This document shows positions 53,322 to 61,545 of a stretch of 64,000 nt of DNA, piece by piece. The notes under the pieces are model-generated. The model was not told the origin of the DNA and did no database searches. It worked only from the letters and a program-made list of their open reading frames with translations. The DNA is from Verrucomicrobiaceae bacterium (GTDB lineage: Bacteria > Verrucomicrobiota > Verrucomicrobiia > Verrucomicrobiales > Verrucomicrobiaceae). A program made the position numbers and the translations under genes. Location: positions 744,001 through 808,000 of the forward strand of contig JACKQF010000003.1 of NCBI GenBank assembly GCA_024232965.1, in the 5' to 3' direction. Every line of letters starts with the position of its first letter. The stretch's first letter is position 1.

Positions 53322-53918
53322 ATGAAAGAATTGCTCGACGCCATCGACCTTGTCGGCTGGTCATCCACAGTCGCTTGGCTCGCTGAGGAGGATGCTCAGC
53401 GCCTCCGCGCCGAGTGCGAAGACCGTTGGGAGAGCGGGGCATTCCGTCGGGCAGGGGTAGGTCGTGGGGAAGGTCTGCAAGTGCGTGACGAGATCCGCCA
53501 GGACCATGTGCTGTGGATCGAAACGGCTGAGCCCATGGTGGAGCAGGATGGCTATCTGGCTCGTCTGGAACTGCTTCGTCTGGCGCTCAATGAGCGCTTC
53601 TTTCTGGGGCTCTTCGCCTATGAGGGACACTTTGCCATCTATCCGCAGGGTGCCTTCTACAAGGCGCATCTGGATCGGCATTCGGGCACAAATCACCGCG
53701 TCATCACGACGATTCTTTATCTCAATCCCGACTGGCAACCTGGGGACGGCGGTGAATTGAAATTGTGGACCACCGCTGGCGAGAAAAGCGGGGACTTTGT
53801 CATCATCGAGCCCCGCATGGGAACCCTCGTCTGCTTTCTGGCCGGAGACTTTTGGCACGAGGTCCTCCCGACCACCAAGACTCGAATGAGTATCACCGGT
53901 TGGTTCTGCCAGAGGTGA
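53322..53918 (+). CDS. 2OG-Fe(II) oxygenase (prolyl hydroxylase-like)
   Basis: 198 residues, cytoplasmic. The double-stranded beta-helix metal triad is seen as FYKAHLDRHSGTNHRVITTI (His116-x-Asp118) and GDFWHEVLPTTKTRMSITGW (His179), with Arg188 to bind 2-oxoglutarate. ILYLNPDWQPGDGGELKLW is typical of the P4H-like group that hydroxylates prolyl or other residues in proteins. Substrate not known. ATG 53322 is chosen over an in-frame TTG at 53262, because the region between has no similarity to the family. It follows matB by 72 bp on the same strand; a functional link to malonate is not obvious. Confidence 0.88.
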   Translation: MKELLDAIDLVGWSSTVAWLAEEDAQRLRAECEDRWESGAFRRAGVGRGEGLQVRDEIRQDHVLWIETAEPMVEQDGYLARLELLRLALNERFFLGLFAYEGHFAIYPQGAFYKAHLDRHSGTNHRVITTILYLNPDWQPGDGGELKLWTTAGEKSGDFVIIEPRMGTLVCFLAGDFWHEVLPTTKTRMSITGWFCQR

Positions 53919-53932
53919 CGATTAGATCGCCC

Positions 53933-54658
53933 TCAAGCTTTCGCCTTGCGCACCCGCTTCTTAGGCTCTGGAGCAAGCGTCATCTCAGGTGTGACACGGA
54001 TGCCCATGCGCTTGTAGTAGTCCAGCATCTTCTCCGTAGCGATGCGGCTGGCCTCGAGAACGATTCGCGACATTTCCGACATCTCGCGAGGTGGGGCTTC
54101 TTGGAGTGTGTTGGAGTTTACCATTGCCGTGAGTTCTTTGATTGAGTGAGTGCCGCTATCCGCGATTTGCCGGGCAGGGGGTGACTGATTGTCCCACAGG
54201 CCCCACTCATCCGCAAGTGGCAGGTAGTCATCCAAAAAATGTTTCCGGCTCCGGTCAAAGCGGCGACGCACATCGTCGTCCGGCACATGATGCCCACCCA
54301 GCTTTACCCGCAGCGCCACACGATTCACCGCCTGAGTGGATGAGCCGATGAGAATGTAGTGAAGCACCACTCGGTAGCCCTTTTCCTTCGCCTGCCGCAG
54401 CATCGCGAGATATGTCTTGCCGCTTAGGGTCGACTCGATGGCAAAACTATCTCCACGCTCCAGCAATGCCCGAGCCTCCTCAATCAGCAGCCGTCCAGCT
54501 TTGAAGGCCGTCAGCGTAGGATCCAACGGAGAAAGACCCCGCGCGATCTCATCCGCATTGAGGAATCGCATGATGTCCAAGCGAGGCAAAAGTTCGCGAG
54601 CCAGCGTCGTCTTGCCAGCGCCATTGCAGCCACCAATAATGCACAGAGTGGGTTTCAT
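53933..54658 (-). CDS. Zeta-toxin-like P-loop kinase
   Basis: 241 residues. It starts MKPTLCIIGGCNGAGKTTLA with a Walker A motif (GGCNGAGKTT, 9-18), then FLNADEIARGLSP (the zeta-type substrate-binding Asp), FAIESTLSGKTYLAMLRQAK and VRLGGHHVP-like VALRVKLGGHHVPDDDVRRR, the Arg-rich lid that is diagnostic for this family. Zeta toxins phosphorylate UDP-GlcNAc and block cell-wall synthesis; many chromosomal relatives are harmless sugar or nucleotide kinases. No small antitoxin-like (epsilon) gene is adjacent. The C-terminal 60 residues end in a basic tail. ATG 54658 is used; ATG 54676 adds six residues. It converges with the 2OG oxygenase and is divergent from the YHYH-domain gene. Confidence 0.87.
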   Translation of the reverse strand: MKPTLCIIGGCNGAGKTTLARELLPRLDIMRFLNADEIARGLSPLDPTLTAFKAGRLLIEEARALLERGDSFAIESTLSGKTYLAMLRQAKEKGYRVVLHYILIGSSTQAVNRVALRVKLGGHHVPDDDVRRRFDRSRKHFLDDYLPLADEWGLWDNQSPPARQIADSGTHSIKELTAMVNSNTLQEAPPREMSEMSRIVLEASRIATEKMLDYYKRMGIRVTPEMTLAPEPKKRVRKAKA

Positions 54659-54854
54659 TCTCTCCAGACATGCCATCGTCTGTCGGATATTTCAATTGCC
54701 GAAGGGCAAGGGATCGCATCTTCATGATCGTCCCATTTGGCGATTGGCTTCTGCTGGTTCTTTTTGATAGGCAGTGAACTCTTGACGCAATCCTGACAAA
54801 TCTCCGCAAAAACACTGAACCGAAGCTGACCTGCCAATGGTTAGAGTTCACACC

Positions 54855-57446
54855 ATGAAAACGCTCTCTGTTCTTTTCCTGTTCACCACCAGCCTTTCCG
54901 CGCACATCTGGACGGCTGCCGACGATCCTGTGGAACGTGAGGTGCTGCGGGCGCATGTTTTGACGGAATGGGAGCGTGAGCATGTCGAAGTCGCTTCCGC
55001 CGCGTCCACCTTACAACTGGCCGCCGCTGCCGCCGCCAATGCGGCTAGCGCTCCAGCAACGGCGAAGGCCTTCTTGCCCTTCACTAGACTCGATCTGCGA
55101 GCGGATGGCGACTATTTGTATGTGGGGTCCAATGGTCTGCCGGATCACAACATGATGGTGGGCATTACGGCCTGGCAGCAGCAGGTGCCGCTGCCGCAGC
55201 CGTATTTCGGCGACAACGCCTGGCGCATTCCACTGAAGCCTGTGCCCGCCAAGCAACCAGCGCTGATCAAGGGGCGCTTTCTGCGTGGTGCCATCGCTTT
55301 GGCCGTGAACGGCATTCCGATTTTTAGTCCCCAAAACAATCGTGGCGAGATCTCGCAAGAAATCGGTGAGCTTGATCAGTGGGGCGGTCACTGTGGAAGA
55401 GCGGATGACTACCACTACCACATCACGCCATTGCATCTGCAAACTCAGGCTGGTAAAGGCATGCCGGTCGCGTATGCGCTGGATGGCTATCCCATTTATG
55501 GACTTACCGAGCCGGATGGGTTGCCAGTGGGCAAGCTCGACGAGTGCCATGGCCATGAGGTCGGTGGCCGCTATCACTACCATGCCTCGCTGCAGTATCC
55601 ATATGTCATCGGTGGTTTTCATGGCGAGGTCGTCGAGGCCGAGGGCCAGGTCGATCCGCAGCCGCGTGCCCAAGGCGTGCGCGAAGCGCTCCAGGCGCTG
55701 CGTGGAGCAAAGATCACGGCATTTGCGAGCACCGGCAGCGATAGCTACAAACTCAGCTACGAAGTGAACGGTGATCCACGCAGTGTTAGCTATGCCATCA
55801 AGTTGGACGGCACCTATCCTTTTGAGTTTGATAACGGGCGTGAGGGCAAGAGCAGTGAGGTTTACACCGCGCGCCGGCAAGGCGGTGGGCCTCCACGCAG
55901 TGGCGCTGCGGGAAAGGCGGGAAAGAGAAAGGGCGGACGCCAAGAGGAGATGCGGCCCAGCGAACCGCCTTCTTCACAAGTCGGCGTCGAGGGCATTCTG
56001 GATGTGAATGGCGATGGCGTCGTGACTGCGCAGGAGTTTGCCGATCACGCGAAGAGCGATGCCTTGAAAAAGGGGATCGCGGTGACCGAAGCCTTGGCGA
56101 AAGCGAAGCAACAGTTCAACGCCTTTGATCACAATCGCGATGGCCAACTGGATACGCCTGAGCTTGGCGAACTCGCAGGCAATGCGCCGTCCGTCGGCTC
56201 CCCGCCGCCGCGTCGTGAAGATCCCCCGGTTCGTGAGGAGATGGCCAATGGCGGTGGCGATCGCGGAGGCAAAGGACAGACCTTTGTCGCGCTCCCCGAC
56301 CAGCCGCGCAGCAGTGATGGAAAGTTCACGTTGAACAGCCCGGTCGTGGAAGATCTGCAAGACCTGCCCACCGAATTCACCGGCGATGGTGATGGAATCA
56401 GCCCTCCACTGCAATGGTCCGGCGCACCCGAAGGCACAAAAGGTTACGCCTTGATCATGGATCACGTGACGCCTGATGGAGATCGGAAATGGTACTGGAC
56501 GATTTACGACATCCCCGCCAGCACCACAAGCTTGCCAAAGAACGTCACGGACATTGGCAAACTCGGCACCGGCTTCAAGGGAGCCGTCGGCTACGAGCCA
56601 CCGCACTCGAAGGGGCCCGGCGCAAAGACTTACGTGATCACGATGTATGCCTTGTCCGAGTCTCTGAGTGTGGTAGGCACACCAGGGCGCGAGGAACTTC
56701 TGGCGGCGATGAAGGGCAAGGTGTTGGCGAGTTCGTCGCTGCGTGTCGTTCATACTTCGGGTACATCCGTCCCATCAACGCCGCCCACGCCACGTCCGAC
56801 GGAGATTACTCCCAAAGGCCAGGGCAAAGGAAAGGGCAAAGGCGGTCCCCCAGGACTCATCAAACCGAGCATCGCTGACACCATGAAGCTGAACGTTTAC
56901 GCCGACAATTGGTTCATGCTCTATGTGAATGGTTGCCTCGTCGCGGTCGATCCGATTCCGTTCACCCCGCACAACGTGGTCAGTGTCGATTTTCTGCCGG
57001 AGTATCCGATGACCATCGCCGTGCTGGCGAAGGACAATGCTGATCCGAAGACTGGCCTCGAGTACGGCACCAGCATCGGCGACGGCGGTTTCATCCTCAA
57101 GTTTTCCGACGGTACCGTGACCAATGCCACTTGGAAGGCCAAAAACTTCTTCCACGGTCCCGTCCATGGCGACACTGCCAACCCCAATGTCACCCAAGAG
57201 CCGCTTCCCGCCAACTGGTGGGCCGTCGACTTCGACGACAGCGGTTGGAACCACGCCAAGGAATTCACGGTCGAAGACGTGGATCCTAAGCAGCCCTATT
57301 TTGAGAACGACTTCGAAGGCGCCAAGTTTATCTGGACCGAGGAACTAGCGCTCGACAACACCGTGATCTTCCGCACCACGATTGAAAAGGCCGGTTGGGT
57401 GCCAAGATGGAACACGAGACCGGATCTTGATGTGCAGCAGCGGTAG
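54855..57446 (+). CDS. Secreted YHYH / EF-hand / PEBP-like multidomain protein
   Basis: 863 residues. Signal peptide about 1-17, an Ala-rich stretch (52-72), then a YHYH-repeat domain (about 75-330) with the motif twice (DDYHYHITPL at 185-194, GRYHYHASLQ at 238-247). A Gly/Lys-rich basic linker precedes two EF-hand calcium loops (DVNGDGVVTAQEF at 383-395, DHNRDGQLDTPEL at 425-437). A phosphatidylethanolamine-binding/YbhB-YbcL-like domain follows (about 490-633, FTLNSPVVEDLQDLPTEFTG; MDHVTPDGDRKWYWTIYDIP). After a second GK-rich linker (PKGQGKGKGKGGPP) a C-terminal beta-rich domain (670-863) closes. The function is unknown; the YHYH domain is often proposed to bind metals or carbohydrate. Its stop codon lies inside a REP element. 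Confidence 0.82.
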   Translation: MKTLSVLFLFTTSLSAHIWTAADDPVEREVLRAHVLTEWEREHVEVASAASTLQLAAAAAANAASAPATAKAFLPFTRLDLRADGDYLYVGSNGLPDHNMMVGITAWQQQVPLPQPYFGDNAWRIPLKPVPAKQPALIKGRFLRGAIALAVNGIPIFSPQNNRGEISQEIGELDQWGGHCGRADDYHYHITPLHLQTQAGKGMPVAYALDGYPIYGLTEPDGLPVGKLDECHGHEVGGRYHYHASLQYPYVIGGFHGEVVEAEGQVDPQPRAQGVREALQALRGAKITAFASTGSDSYKLSYEVNGDPRSVSYAIKLDGTYPFEFDNGREGKSSEVYTARRQGGGPPRSGAAGKAGKRKGGRQEEMRPSEPPSSQVGVEGILDVNGDGVVTAQEFADHAKSDALKKGIAVTEALAKAKQQFNAFDHNRDGQLDTPELGELAGNAPSVGSPPPRREDPPVREEMANGGGDRGGKGQTFVALPDQPRSSDGKFTLNSPVVEDLQDLPTEFTGDGDGISPPLQWSGAPEGTKGYALIMDHVTPDGDRKWYWTIYDIPASTTSLPKNVTDIGKLGTGFKGAVGYEPPHSKGPGAKTYVITMYALSESLSVVGTPGREELLAAMKGKVLASSSLRVVHTSGTSVPSTPPTPRPTEITPKGQGKGKGKGGPPGLIKPSIADTMKLNVYADNWFMLYVNGCLVAVDPIPFTPHNVVSVDFLPEYPMTIAVLAKDNADPKTGLEYGTSIGDGGFILKFSDGTVTNATWKAKNFFHGPVHGDTANPNVTQEPLPANWWAVDFDDSGWNHAKEFTVEDVDPKQPYFENDFEGAKFIWTEELALDNTVIFRTTIEKAGWVPRWNTRPDLDVQQR

Positions 57447-57515
57447 CATAGGCTTTCTAGCCTGTGCGAATTGGGGTTTGGGTTGAGGAGCACAGGCTGG
57501 AAAGCCTGTGCTACG
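57444..57515. repeat. REP inverted pair 1 (BIME-like)
   Basis: TAGCATAGGCTTTCTAGCCT ending GTGC (57444-57467) is answered by GCACAGGCTGGAAAGCCTGT ending GCTACG (57490-57515). The two units are near-exact reverse complements separated by 22 nt. The first three bases TAG are the stop codon of the preceding YHYH gene. Each unit itself contains an internal palindrome (AGGCTTTCTAGCCT). Confidence 0.9.
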
Positions 57516-57621
57516 TCGCGGTGGCAATCTTTGCGCCATGCTTGGGCGGCAGCGCCAAGATCGGAAAACCCGGTTGGGGGCAGCATGGAGCCCATCACCG
57601 GGTCTTGATGTGTGCCTAGAG

Positions 57622-57690
57622 TAGCATAGGCTTTCCAGCCTGTGCGAAGTGAAATTTAGTTGAAAAGCACAGGCTAGAAAGCCTATGCTA
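57622..57690. repeat. REP inverted pair 2 (BIME-like)
   Basis: TAGCATAGGCTTTCCAGCCT ending GTGC (57622-57645) and its inverse GCACAGGCTAGAAAGCCTAT ending GCTA (57667-57690) repeat the arrangement of pair 1, 21 nt apart. It lies 45 bp before the start of the RAYT gene, which is the usual position of REP units recognised by their own transposase. Confidence 0.9.
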
Positions 57691-57712
57691 CGCTACGCTA
57701 CGCTACGCAACG
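57688..57712. repeat. CTACG pentamer tandem repeat
   Basis: Four perfect copies of CTACG (57688-57707) followed by one CAACG (57708-57712), continuous with the right-hand REP unit. The CTACG end is the same as the tail of the other REP units (GCTACG), so the array looks like slippage at the REP terminus. Confidence 0.8.
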
Positions 57713-57734
57713 TAACCACACCCCTCTTTGCCGC

Positions 57735-58481
57735 ATGCTCTGGAATCCCTCTGACATTGTCGTCCAAGCGCCTGGAGATATCCGCTACTTCAACGAGCAT
57801 CAGGCCGTGCGCATCTATTTACGGAATCTTCCGCACTGGCGGCAAGAGGGGGTGACCTACTTTGTCACGTTTCGACAGGCCGACTCCATTCCTCGGTCCG
57901 TGTGGGAAGAGATGAATCGGGAGGCTCAGGAATGGACTGACCGCATCGTGAACCATGTCAAGGAGCACGGCGAACTCGCAGAGACGATCGCGCTGGAATG
58001 GGAGGCCTTTCAACGCCGTCAGTGGATCCTTTCGGAGCAGATCACCGATGAGTGCCATGGTTCCTGCCTTCTTGCGGATGACAAAGTGAGGCAGATCGTG
58101 GTTGACGCCTTGATGTTTTTTGAGGCTGAGCGTCACACCACGCACGCCCTCGTCGTGATGCCGAATCACGTGCATCTGCTCGTCACACCGATCGCGAGTT
58201 GGGCGCTCGACATGCTCACCCAATCGTGGAAGGGCTTCACGTCGCGGCAGATCAACCGCCATCTGGGGCGCAAAGGACCCTTGTGGCAGCCGGAGAGCTT
58301 TGATCGAATCGTGCGCCACGAGACGCATTTTGAGCGAGTGGCGAGCTATATCATGGCGAATCCGACGAAGGCGAAATTGACGGGTTGCCGTTCGACGGTG
58401 GGGATTGCTGAGGCTTGTGTGAAGGCGTCACCCGACTCTCTTCACGAATGGTCGCCTACGTTTCCGGGCGACGAGTGGTAG
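57735..58481 (+). CDS. REP-associated tyrosine transposase (RAYT)
   Basis: 248 residues of the Y1-HUH superfamily (IS200/IS605-like, TnpA-REP class). The HUH motif is VVMPNHVHLLVTP (His145, His147); the nucleophilic Tyr is probably Tyr205 in RVASYIMANPTKAKL; VRHETHFERVASYIMANP is the conserved RAYT block, preceded by GPLWQPESFDRIVRH. An N-terminal YFNEHQAVRIYLRNLPHWRQ with EGVTYFVTFR is also typical. RAYTs cut and join single-stranded REP DNA and are domesticated rather than autonomous insertion sequences. The gene is flanked by two inverted REP pairs upstream and one unit downstream, so it and its sites are intact. ATG 57735 fits. Confidence 0.93.
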   Translation: MLWNPSDIVVQAPGDIRYFNEHQAVRIYLRNLPHWRQEGVTYFVTFRQADSIPRSVWEEMNREAQEWTDRIVNHVKEHGELAETIALEWEAFQRRQWILSEQITDECHGSCLLADDKVRQIVVDALMFFEAERHTTHALVVMPNHVHLLVTPIASWALDMLTQSWKGFTSRQINRHLGRKGPLWQPESFDRIVRHETHFERVASYIMANPTKAKLTGCRSTVGIAEACVKASPDSLHEWSPTFPGDEW

Positions 58482-58504
58482 GTGGTCATGTTGGCATTGA
58501 TGGA

Positions 58505-58528
58505 CCACAGGCTGGAAAGCCTGTGCTA
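58505..58528. repeat. Single REP unit downstream of RAYT
   Basis: CCACAGGCTGGAAAGCCTGT followed by GCTA differs from the right-hand unit of pair 1 only at its first base (CCACAGG instead of GCACAGG). It lies 23 bp after the RAYT stop codon and is continued by CGG. Confidence 0.88.
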
Positions 58529-58605
58529 CGGTCTTGACCGAATCCTGACAAATCTCTCGTGGTTTGCTTGCATCATGTGGACGTCTTGCTGGTTTCATTC
58601 GTCCC

Positions 58606-60006
58606 ATGATCTTTTCTTTTTGTTTCCTTCATCGGAGTCTGCTTCGTGGCCTTGCGTGGATTGGCATTGCGGTGTTGACTCAGTTCAGCGCCTTGGCGGC
58701 GGTGCCGCCGAATATCGTTTTCATTTTGGCAGATGACCAAGCTTGGAACGGCACTTCTGTTCCAATGATCCACGGAGATGCCAGCAGCGCCAGTCGGGAG
58801 TTTCACACGCCGAACGTCGAGAAACTGGCGGCGCAAGGCATGACGTTTTCGCAGGCTTATGCCGCCCATTGCAAGTGCGAGTGTTCGCGCGCGGCGATCC
58901 AGATGGGACGCACGACGACGACACTGAATGCGCCGGACAAGACTTCGCGGAACTGGAGCGCGCCGGTGACGGATTCGCTGGTGAACACCCTGAAGAAGGC
59001 CAACTCAAACTATCGCGCCGCGCATTTCGGCAAGTGGCAGTGGTTTCACCCGCCTGAGTCGATGGGCTATGATGCGAGCGATGGCATCACGATGAACGAG
59101 GAGGGTGACTCGACCGATCCTGAGGATCCGAAGTTGTCTTTCAGCATCACGCGACGCGCGACGGCATTCATGGCGGATCAAGTCGCCAGTGGGCATCCAT
59201 TCTTTTTGCAGATGTCCTACTACGCCGTGCATCCGCAGCCGCAGGCGCTTGCTTCGACCGTGAAGAAATACGAAGGGAGAACGCCATCCAAAGGCGGCAA
59301 AGGGGATCGCGCCGTGATGGCGGCGATGACGGAGGACTTGGACACCTGCGTGGGCGAACTCTTGCGGAAGCTCGACGAACTGCGCATCGCCGACAACACC
59401 ATCGTCATTTACACCTCCGACAACGGTGGTCGCACGGGAATCTTGAATGGAGGCAAAGGCGACCTGGGTGAAGGCGGTCTGCGGGTGCCACTGATCGTGC
59501 GTGGTCCGGGCATCGCCCCTGGCAGTTATTGCGATGTGCCGATCATCAGCTACGACTTGATGGCGACGGTGCTCGACTTTGCCGCGCCGAGCGAAGGGCT
59601 GCCGCAAGGCGTGGAAGGTGGGAGTTGGAGGGTCTTGCTGGCTAATGGGGGAAAAGGTGAGGTGCGACGCCCCATCGATCGATTTGTCTGGCACCAGGCC
59701 ACCGAGGTCGAGCATCCGCAGTCGGCGATCCGGAAGGGCGATTACAAGTTGCTTTACTTCTGGGATACCAAAGACGGTCTGCTCTTTGACTTGAAGAATG
59801 ATCTTGGCGAGACACGCGATGGAGCGAAAAGTCATCCTGACATCGCGGCCAAACTCGAAGCCGAACTCAAGGATCACATTCGCGCCGGCCTCGGTGAGCA
59901 GGCGTTTGCCGCGCTGGAGCGTGGGGAGTTTCGGCAGGGTCGCGGCTCCGGAAAAGGCAAGCCGAAGGGGAAAGGCAAAGCTAAGCGTCTGATCGATGCT
60001 GCGTGA
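58606..60006 (+). CDS. Sulfatase homologue with degenerate active site
   Basis: 466 residues with an N-terminal export signal (about 1-31). The fold is clear: IVFILADDQAWNGTS (metal Asp43, Asp44), TPNVEKLAAQGMTFSQAYAA, VIYTSDNGGRTGIL (second metal site), GGLRVPLIVRGPGI. However, the formylglycine motif CxPSR reads C91-E-C-S-R (HCKCECSRAAIQMGR), with Cys instead of Pro at the third position, and the catalytic GKWH motif reads GKWQ (Gln145). The enzyme may be an atypical sulfatase, a different hydrolase of the alkaline phosphatase superfamily, or a binding protein. The C-terminus is a basic GK-rich tail (GSGKGKPKGKGKAKRL). ATG 58606 is chosen to start the signal sequence. It follows the RAYT/REP island. 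Confidence 0.85.
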   Translation: MIFSFCFLHRSLLRGLAWIGIAVLTQFSALAAVPPNIVFILADDQAWNGTSVPMIHGDASSASREFHTPNVEKLAAQGMTFSQAYAAHCKCECSRAAIQMGRTTTTLNAPDKTSRNWSAPVTDSLVNTLKKANSNYRAAHFGKWQWFHPPESMGYDASDGITMNEEGDSTDPEDPKLSFSITRRATAFMADQVASGHPFFLQMSYYAVHPQPQALASTVKKYEGRTPSKGGKGDRAVMAAMTEDLDTCVGELLRKLDELRIADNTIVIYTSDNGGRTGILNGGKGDLGEGGLRVPLIVRGPGIAPGSYCDVPIISYDLMATVLDFAAPSEGLPQGVEGGSWRVLLANGGKGEVRRPIDRFVWHQATEVEHPQSAIRKGDYKLLYFWDTKDGLLFDLKNDLGETRDGAKSHPDIAAKLEAELKDHIRAGLGEQAFAALERGEFRQGRGSGKGKPKGKGKAKRLIDAA

Positions 60007-60036
60007 CAGTCTTCATTTTGCCAACGTCCCGGCATC

Positions 60037-61545
60037 CTACTTACCGAACGCTTTACGAAGTTGCTGCTCCAGTGCGGCGACTTGGGCCGCGTGTTCCGGA
60101 TCGACCGCGAGATTCACGGTCTCGTCGGGATCGGTGGCGTGGTCGTAGAGTTCGCGGTCGATGATCTTGTCACTGCGACTGTCCCACCAGGCGACAAAGC
60201 GATAGCGGTCGGTTCTGAGGGCGCGCCCCATGAACTTGTCGCCAAAGCGCTGGTATTGACTGAGCGCCGTCCCATCGACGGTCTTTTCAGGTTCGCGGAG
60301 CACCGGCACGAGACTCTCGCCTCCGAGGTGGGCGGGCTTGGGGATGCTTTGAAGTTCGCAAATGGTGGGGTAGAGATCGACGAGTTCGGCGAGCGTGCGG
60401 CTGCGGCCCGCTTGGATGCCCGGCGCGGCGATCATCAGCGGCACGCGGGTGGCGATCTCGAAATTCGTCATCTTGCCCCAGGCGCTTTGCTCGCCGAGAT
60501 GCCAGCCGTGATCGGACCAGAGAATGATCGTGGTGGTTTCGAGTCGACCTGTCTTTTGCAGTTCATCCAGCAGCTTGCCGATCTGTGCATCGACGTAGCT
60601 GATGCAGGCGGCATAGGCCTGCCGCAGTTCCAGTTGTTTCGCGTCGGGAATGGAGCCGAAATTCGGCACGCCCACGTAGCTGCGCATCTCATAGCCGTTC
60701 CACGCGATGCCTTCCTCGCGATTCGGTGAAGTGGGCATCGCGAGGCCGAGCTTTTTCGCACCGCCGACGTAGCCATCGGAGTTGAACCACGCCATGACGG
60801 GTGAATTTTCCGGCGGGAGTGGATTCCTGGCCAGCCACGTGGCATCGGGATGGTAGAGATCAAAGTAGCGTTTGGGGGCGACGAAGGGCAGATGCGGTCG
60901 GCGATATCCGACGGCGAGAAACAACGGTTCTTTTCCCGCATGTGAGCGCAGCGTGCGGATCACCTCGGCGGTCATGCGTCCGGCGAAGAGCATGTCATCG
61001 GAGACATCAGGACTCTGCATCACAGGGCAGTCGAAACGCTCCGCGATGATGCTGGGGCCTTTGGGGTGCGCTGGATCGATGACCTCCATCATCTCGCCTT
61101 CACGACCGGGGAAAGTCGGCGCTGACCAGTCGGAGGGCACGTCCCAGCCGTCGTGGCGAACCTTGCCAAAGCTGCGCGTGTGGTAGCCATGCCGCTTCAA
61201 CCATGCCGGAAGCGAGGTCGCATCCGGACGGCGTTTGTAAAAGGCCTGCACGTCCGCATCCTTGTGACTGAAGACACCGACGGAATCGGGCCGCAAGCCG
61301 CTCAGAATCGATGTGCGTGAGGGGCCGCACTTCGCATACTGGCAGTAGGCCCTCTCAAAAACGACACTCCGTGCGGCGAGACGGTCAATATTGGGGGTTT
61401 GAATGTGGGGATCGCCATAGCAGCCGAGCATGGGCCGCAGATCGTCGACGGCGATCATGAGGATGTCTTGACGAGACGACTCTGCACGGGCGACCAGACA
61501 GGACGATGCGAGAAGGAGGGAGAGTAGCAGTGCTGGATGCTTCAT
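60037..61545 (-). CDS. Secreted iduronate-2-sulfatase-type sulfatase
   Basis: 502 residues with a signal peptide (MKHPALLLSLLLASSCLVAR). IAVDDLRPMLGCYGD (metal Asp pair), YAKCGPSRTSILSGLRPDS (formylglycine Cys73), SFGKVRHDGWDV (the KVxH form of the catalytic Lys/His motif), AVGYRRPHLPFVAPKRYFDL and LWSDHGWHLGEQSAWGK are all features of the iduronate-2-sulfatase group. The substrate is probably a 2-O-sulfated uronic acid or a similar residue of a marine or animal polysaccharide, by family resemblance only. ATG 61545 begins the signal peptide; in-frame ATG 61566 would add seven residues. It converges with the degenerate sulfatase gene. Confidence 0.92.
   Translation of the reverse strand: MKHPALLLSLLLASSCLVARAESSRQDILMIAVDDLRPMLGCYGDPHIQTPNIDRLAARSVVFERAYCQYAKCGPSRTSILSGLRPDSVGVFSHKDADVQAFYKRRPDATSLPAWLKRHGYHTRSFGKVRHDGWDVPSDWSAPTFPGREGEMMEVIDPAHPKGPSIIAERFDCPVMQSPDVSDDMLFAGRMTAEVIRTLRSHAGKEPLFLAVGYRRPHLPFVAPKRYFDLYHPDATWLARNPLPPENSPVMAWFNSDGYVGGAKKLGLAMPTSPNREEGIAWNGYEMRSYVGVPNFGSIPDAKQLELRQAYAACISYVDAQIGKLLDELQKTGRLETTTIILWSDHGWHLGEQSAWGKMTNFEIATRVPLMIAAPGIQAGRSRTLAELVDLYPTICELQSIPKPAHLGGESLVPVLREPEKTVDGTALSQYQRFGDKFMGRALRTDRYRFVAWWDSRSDKIIDRELYDHATDPDETVNLAVDPEHAAQVAALEQQLRKAFGK

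Noticed and set aside
57688..57712. CTACG tandem repeat considered as part of a CRISPR or VNTR locus
   Set aside because: The units are 5 bp with no spacers, and they continue the REP tail; no cas genes are nearby.
57735..58481. RAYT considered as an autonomous IS200/IS605 insertion sequence
   Set aside because: There is no TnpB gene, no target duplication or IS end, and the gene is framed by REP units, which fits a single-copy domesticated RAYT.
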